Shown here one piece after another: positions 16,844 to 18,909 of a stretch of DNA of 18,909 nt; within the stretch, counting starts at the first letter, position 1; every line of letters starts with the position of its first letter. The DNA is from an uncultured Azospirillum sp. (lineage in GTDB: Bacteria > Pseudomonadota > Alphaproteobacteria > Azospirillales > Azospirillaceae). The notes under the pieces were generated by a model. The model ran no database searches, was not told the origin of the DNA, and saw only the letters and a program-made list of their open reading frames with translations. The stretch spans positions 1 through 18,909 of the forward strand of contig NZ_CAMLJP010000116.1 of NCBI RefSeq assembly GCF_946480385.1, in the 5' to 3' direction. The position numbers were made by a program, and so were the translations under genes.

Positions 16844-16894
16844 CCCACTCCTTTGCGGGGGTGGGGCACTCCCTCGGCGCCCTTGGAAAGTGCC
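16844..16894. other. Tandem inverted repeats between divergent genes
   Basis: CCCACTCC (16844-16851) can pair with GGGGTGGG (16858-16865), eight pairs including one T-G. Immediately after, GGCACT (16865-16870) pairs with AGTGCC (16889-16894). No T-run follows on either strand. It may be a leader structure of the PGPGW gene or have no role. The rest of the 269-bp gap (16773-17041) holds the promoter listed separately. Confidence 0.3.
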
Positions 16895-16916
16895 GGGGTC
16901 AGGTGGTTGCTTAACG

Positions 16917-16945
16917 TTGGATCGAACCCACTCCAACCATATAGT
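16917..16945 (+). promoter_or_regulatory. Predicted promoter of the GST-arr operon
   Basis: TTGGAT (16917-16922) and TATAGT (16940-16945) are separated by 17 bp. The -10 box matches five of six consensus bases, while the -35 box is weak. The leader to the ATG at 17042 would be about 90 bp. Confidence 0.45.
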
Positions 16946-17041
16946 ACCAGGAGCAGGGTCCGCTATTGAATCGGCGCTCCATCCATCCTCCATTGCGGAT
17001 GCGTCAGGAGACCATGCCATCCCGTTTCCTGGAGTTGACCA

Positions 17042-17689
17042 ATGAGTGACTTGATCCTGACGACCTATGACTGGGTTCCGGAACCGCCGCGCGGCTTTGT
17101 CCGCGACCTGCGGGTGCGTTGGGCCCTGGAAGAGGCCGGACTGTCCTATCGGGTGGAGAGCACGCCCTTTCGGGAGCGCGGACCTGAGCATTTCGCGGCG
17201 CAGCCCTTCGGCCAGGTGCCATGGCTGACCGATGGGGACCTGACCATCTTCGAGAGCGGCGCGATCCTGCTGCATCTCGCCGAGAAAAGCACCGCGCTCA
17301 TGCCTGCGGACCGGCGCGGCCGGGCCGAGGTGACGGCGTGGGTCATCGCCGCGCTCAACTCGGTCGACCTGCCGAGCCAGCCGTGGGCCCTTTTCCGCTT
17401 CATGGGCTTTCCCGGAGAGGCGCCCGAGGCCAAGTTCGTGGAGGACTTCCTGAAGGCCCGGCTCGATCGGATGGAAGCGGTGCTGGCCGGCAGGGAGTGG
17501 CTGGTGGGCGGCCGCTTTTCCGTGGCGGACCTTCTGATGGCGGATGTTCTGCGGCCGGTGGATCGATTCGACGGGCTGGCAAACCACCCCCACTGCCGTG
17601 ACTTCGTCGCACGCGCCACGTCCCGGCCGTCGTTCGCGAAGGCATACGACGACCAGATGGCCCATTTTGCTGCGGCAGACGCCGGTTGA
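17042..17689 (+). CDS. Glutathione S-transferase family protein
   Basis: This 215-residue cytosolic protein has an N-terminal thioredoxin-like domain (residues 4-82). The cis-proline is in FGQVPWLTD (Pro60) and the glutathione gamma-glutamyl contact in FESGAIL (Glu71, Ser72). A helical C-terminal domain carries the folding motif FSVADLLMADVL. It should conjugate glutathione to electrophiles, or use it as a cofactor, but the substrate is unknown. The N-terminal catalytic Ser/Cys/Tyr position is not obvious in the insertion DWVPEPPRGFVR. The ATG has GGAG seven bases upstream. The arr gene begins 10 bp after its stop, so the two are probably co-transcribed, joining two detoxification functions. 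Confidence 0.9.
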   Translation: MSDLILTTYDWVPEPPRGFVRDLRVRWALEEAGLSYRVESTPFRERGPEHFAAQPFGQVPWLTDGDLTIFESGAILLHLAEKSTALMPADRRGRAEVTAWVIAALNSVDLPSQPWALFRFMGFPGEAPEAKFVEDFLKARLDRMEAVLAGREWLVGGRFSVADLLMADVLRPVDRFDGLANHPHCRDFVARATSRPSFAKAYDDQMAHFAAADAG

Positions 17690-17699
17690 GGAGGCGCCG

Positions 17700-18116
17700 A
17701 TGTACGCCAAGGATGTCCCCGCCGGCACCGTCTTCTATCATGGAACCAAGGCCGATCTTGTGGTTGGTGATCTGATCGCGCCCGGCTTCGGAAGCAATTT
17801 CGTCGAGCGTGGGCTGAAGCACGTCTATTTCACCGCCACGCTGGAAGCGGCGACCTGGGGGGCGGAACTCGCCAGGGGCGAAGGGCGCGGCCGCATCTAC
17901 ATCGTTGAGCCGACCGGCCCATTCGACGACGATCCGAATCTCACCGACAAGAGGTTTCCGGGCAACATGACCGCCTCCTACCGTTCGGTCGATCCGCTGC
18001 GGATCACCGGAGAGGTCAAGGATTGGGTCGGCCATCCGCCCGAACGGCTCCGGGAGATGAAAGACAATCTCACCCGCATGAAGCAGGAAGGCAGCGACAC
18101 CATCATCGAGGACTGA
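17700..18116 (+). CDS. arr: Rifamycin ADP-ribosyltransferase
   Basis: This 138-residue Arr enzyme transfers ADP-ribose from NAD to the C23 hydroxyl of rifamycins and so inactivates them. Conserved blocks are FYHGTKADL (His14), HVYFTATLEAATWGAEL (Tyr43), GEGRGRIYIVEPTGPF and DDDPNLTDKRFPGN (Asp78). These three residues correspond to the catalytic His19, Tyr49 and Asp84 of the mycobacterial enzyme, by hand alignment. The later blocks SYRSVDPL and VKDWVGHPPE are also present, and the length is normal, so the enzyme looks intact. The ATG at 17700 has GGAGG six bases upstream. The gene follows the glutathione transferase gene by 10 bp. No integron or transposon sequence is visible, which suggests a chromosomal rather than mobile arr. 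Confidence 0.95.
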   Translation: MYAKDVPAGTVFYHGTKADLVVGDLIAPGFGSNFVERGLKHVYFTATLEAATWGAELARGEGRGRIYIVEPTGPFDDDPNLTDKRFPGNMTASYRSVDPLRITGEVKDWVGHPPERLREMKDNLTRMKQEGSDTIIED

Positions 18117-18129
18117 GAGGGGGCGATCC

Positions 18130-18609
18130 TCAATGCAGCGTGCGCGCCGGTTCCGGCGGGGTGCTGCGCAGGCGGGCGGGGTCGAGGCGGCTGAGGGCGG
18201 CGTCGCGCTCGTCGGGCTTGGGTTCCCAGCCGAACTCACGGATCAGCTGGTCGCGGGCGGCGACGGCACGGCGGGACAGGTGGGCGCATTTGTCCTGAGG
18301 GGCGTCCCGGCGCGGCGGGGGGCAGCGGCGGTCGGCGCAGCTTTCCAGCATCAGGCGGATCATCCGCTCGCGCTTGGCGGCGTCGACATAGCCCATCTGG
18401 TCGAAATACAGCTTGGTGAAGGCCAGTTCGGTGACGCGGGCGTGGGTCTTGCGGTCGCCGACGATCACCGCCGCCACCACCTCGACGCAGCGGCCGGCGA
18501 AATGCGGCAGCGGCGCCGTGCCGTCGTCGGCCCGGTCCAGCAGGCTGCTCGGCAGATCGACCAGCCGGCCGGTCACGTCCTTCACCAGATAGCGGCGCCA
18601 CACCGACAT
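18130..18609 (-). CDS. Conserved-looking hypothetical protein
   Basis: This 159-residue protein is unrecognised. It has no signal peptide or membrane helix. The first half looks like a mixed alpha/beta domain (RRYLVKDVTGRLVDLP, then FAGRCVEVVAAVIVGDRK). The second half is basic and helical (DAAKRERMIRLMLESCADRRC), with cysteines at 41, 91, 96 and 108 and a proline-rich end. The ATG at 18609 has GGGAGG seven bases upstream, a strong ribosome site that supports a real gene. It converges on arr with a 13-bp gap and lies 103 bp downstream of the SLC13 transporter gene, possibly in its transcription unit. Confidence 0.75.
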   Translation of the reverse strand: MSVWRRYLVKDVTGRLVDLPSSLLDRADDGTAPLPHFAGRCVEVVAAVIVGDRKTHARVTELAFTKLYFDQMGYVDAAKRERMIRLMLESCADRRCPPPRRDAPQDKCAHLSRRAVAARDQLIREFGWEPKPDERDAALSRLDPARLRSTPPEPARTLH

Positions 18610-18712
18610 CTCCGCCTCCCGTCAGGCTCAAGCCCCATGGATAAGCCTACACCAGACGGAGGGAAGACGGAACCGGTCGTGCGTTACACAATGTCGTGAA
18701 TGGGCGTGCTTC

Positions 18713-18909
18713 TCAGCGCGGCACCAGCGGCCAGAACAGGGCGATTGCGGCGGTGCCGATCACCACCACCATGATCGACAGCGGCAGGCCGAGCCGCCAG
18801 TAGTCGCCGAAGCGGTAGCCGCCGGGGCCCATCACCAGCGTGTTGCACTGGTGCCCGATGGGGGTGAGGAAGTCGCAGCCGGCGCCGATCGCCACCGCCA
18901 TCAGGAAGG
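18713..18909 (-). CDS. SLC13/DASS-type transporter, C-terminal end (5' part outside window)
   Basis: Only the last 65 or so residues are present. They read FLTPIGHQCNTLVMGPGGY followed by RFGDYWRLGLPLSI and a final transmembrane helix ending FWPLVPR. The 'TPIGHQCNTLVMGPGGY.F.D' block is the conserved substrate/sodium-binding hairpin near the end of bacterial SLC13-family permeases (anion or dicarboxylate/sulfate importers), including those with inserted TrkA-C domains. The substrate cannot be read from this fragment. The stop is at 18713-18715. No terminator is visible before the next gene on this strand. Confidence 0.85.
   Translation of the reverse strand, partial: FLMAVAIGAGCDFLTPIGHQCNTLVMGPGGYRFGDYWRLGLPLSIMVVVIGTAAIALFWPLVPR

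Noticed and set aside
16126..16869. A 247-residue minus-strand frame across the hairpin repeats with an internally repeated peptide
   Set aside because: The peptide repeat comes simply from the two DNA repeats, and the frame overlaps the better supported PGPGW gene on the same strand.
18092..18135. Possible shared terminator between arr and the converging gene
   Set aside because: Only a five-pair GAGGA/TCCTC inverted repeat with a long loop and no T-run is present.

Overview
The window is GC-rich DNA (roughly two-thirds G+C by eye) with closely packed genes. The gene content and codon style fit a free-living alphaproteobacterium, probably a Rhodospirillales/Azospirillum-like organism. That assignment is inferred from protein style and could not be tested by search. 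No rRNA, tRNA, CRISPR array, transposase or integrase is visible.

Region 1 (1-4677, minus strand) is a fatty-acid or branched-chain acyl-CoA beta-oxidation operon. It reads merR-type regulator > thiolase > 3-hydroxyacyl-CoA dehydrogenase/enoyl-CoA hydratase fusion > acyl-CoA dehydrogenase, the last cut by the window edge. A promoter with a perfect TTGACA box, and a TTTACGTAAA-centred palindrome over its -10 box, precede the regulator. This suggests acyl-CoA-responsive autoregulation.

Region 2 (4939-8083) holds a small membrane protein on the plus strand, facing a minus-strand trio. The trio is a small beta-rich protein resembling the 'up-regulated in Daf-2' (PUD) family, a phospholipase C-type phosphoesterase without a signal peptide, and a cysteine-rich putative zinc protein. 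A strikingly AT-rich stretch (38% G+C over 7741-7980) precedes the trio. The two converging genes at 5124-5127 overlap by their stop codons. This module is the best candidate here for an undescribed system.

Region 3 (8084-14921, minus strand) encodes a membrane-anchored sensor histidine kinase and a 1593-residue bacterial alpha-2-macroglobulin. In the latter the thioester cysteine is replaced by glycine, and no pbpC neighbour is present. A clear intrinsic terminator closes this unit.

Region 4 (14966-16793, minus strand) contains a small PGPGW-type membrane protein and a class I/II PLP aminotransferase. Between them lie two 84%-identical direct repeats exactly 90 bp apart. Each can fold as a nested hairpin, and one stem pair changes in a compensatory way between the copies.

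Region 5 (16917-18909) has a glutathione S-transferase gene and, 10 bp later, a rifamycin ADP-ribosyltransferase (arr) gene, likely one operon. They are followed by a convergent gene of unknown function and the 3' end of an SLC13-type ion transporter gene.
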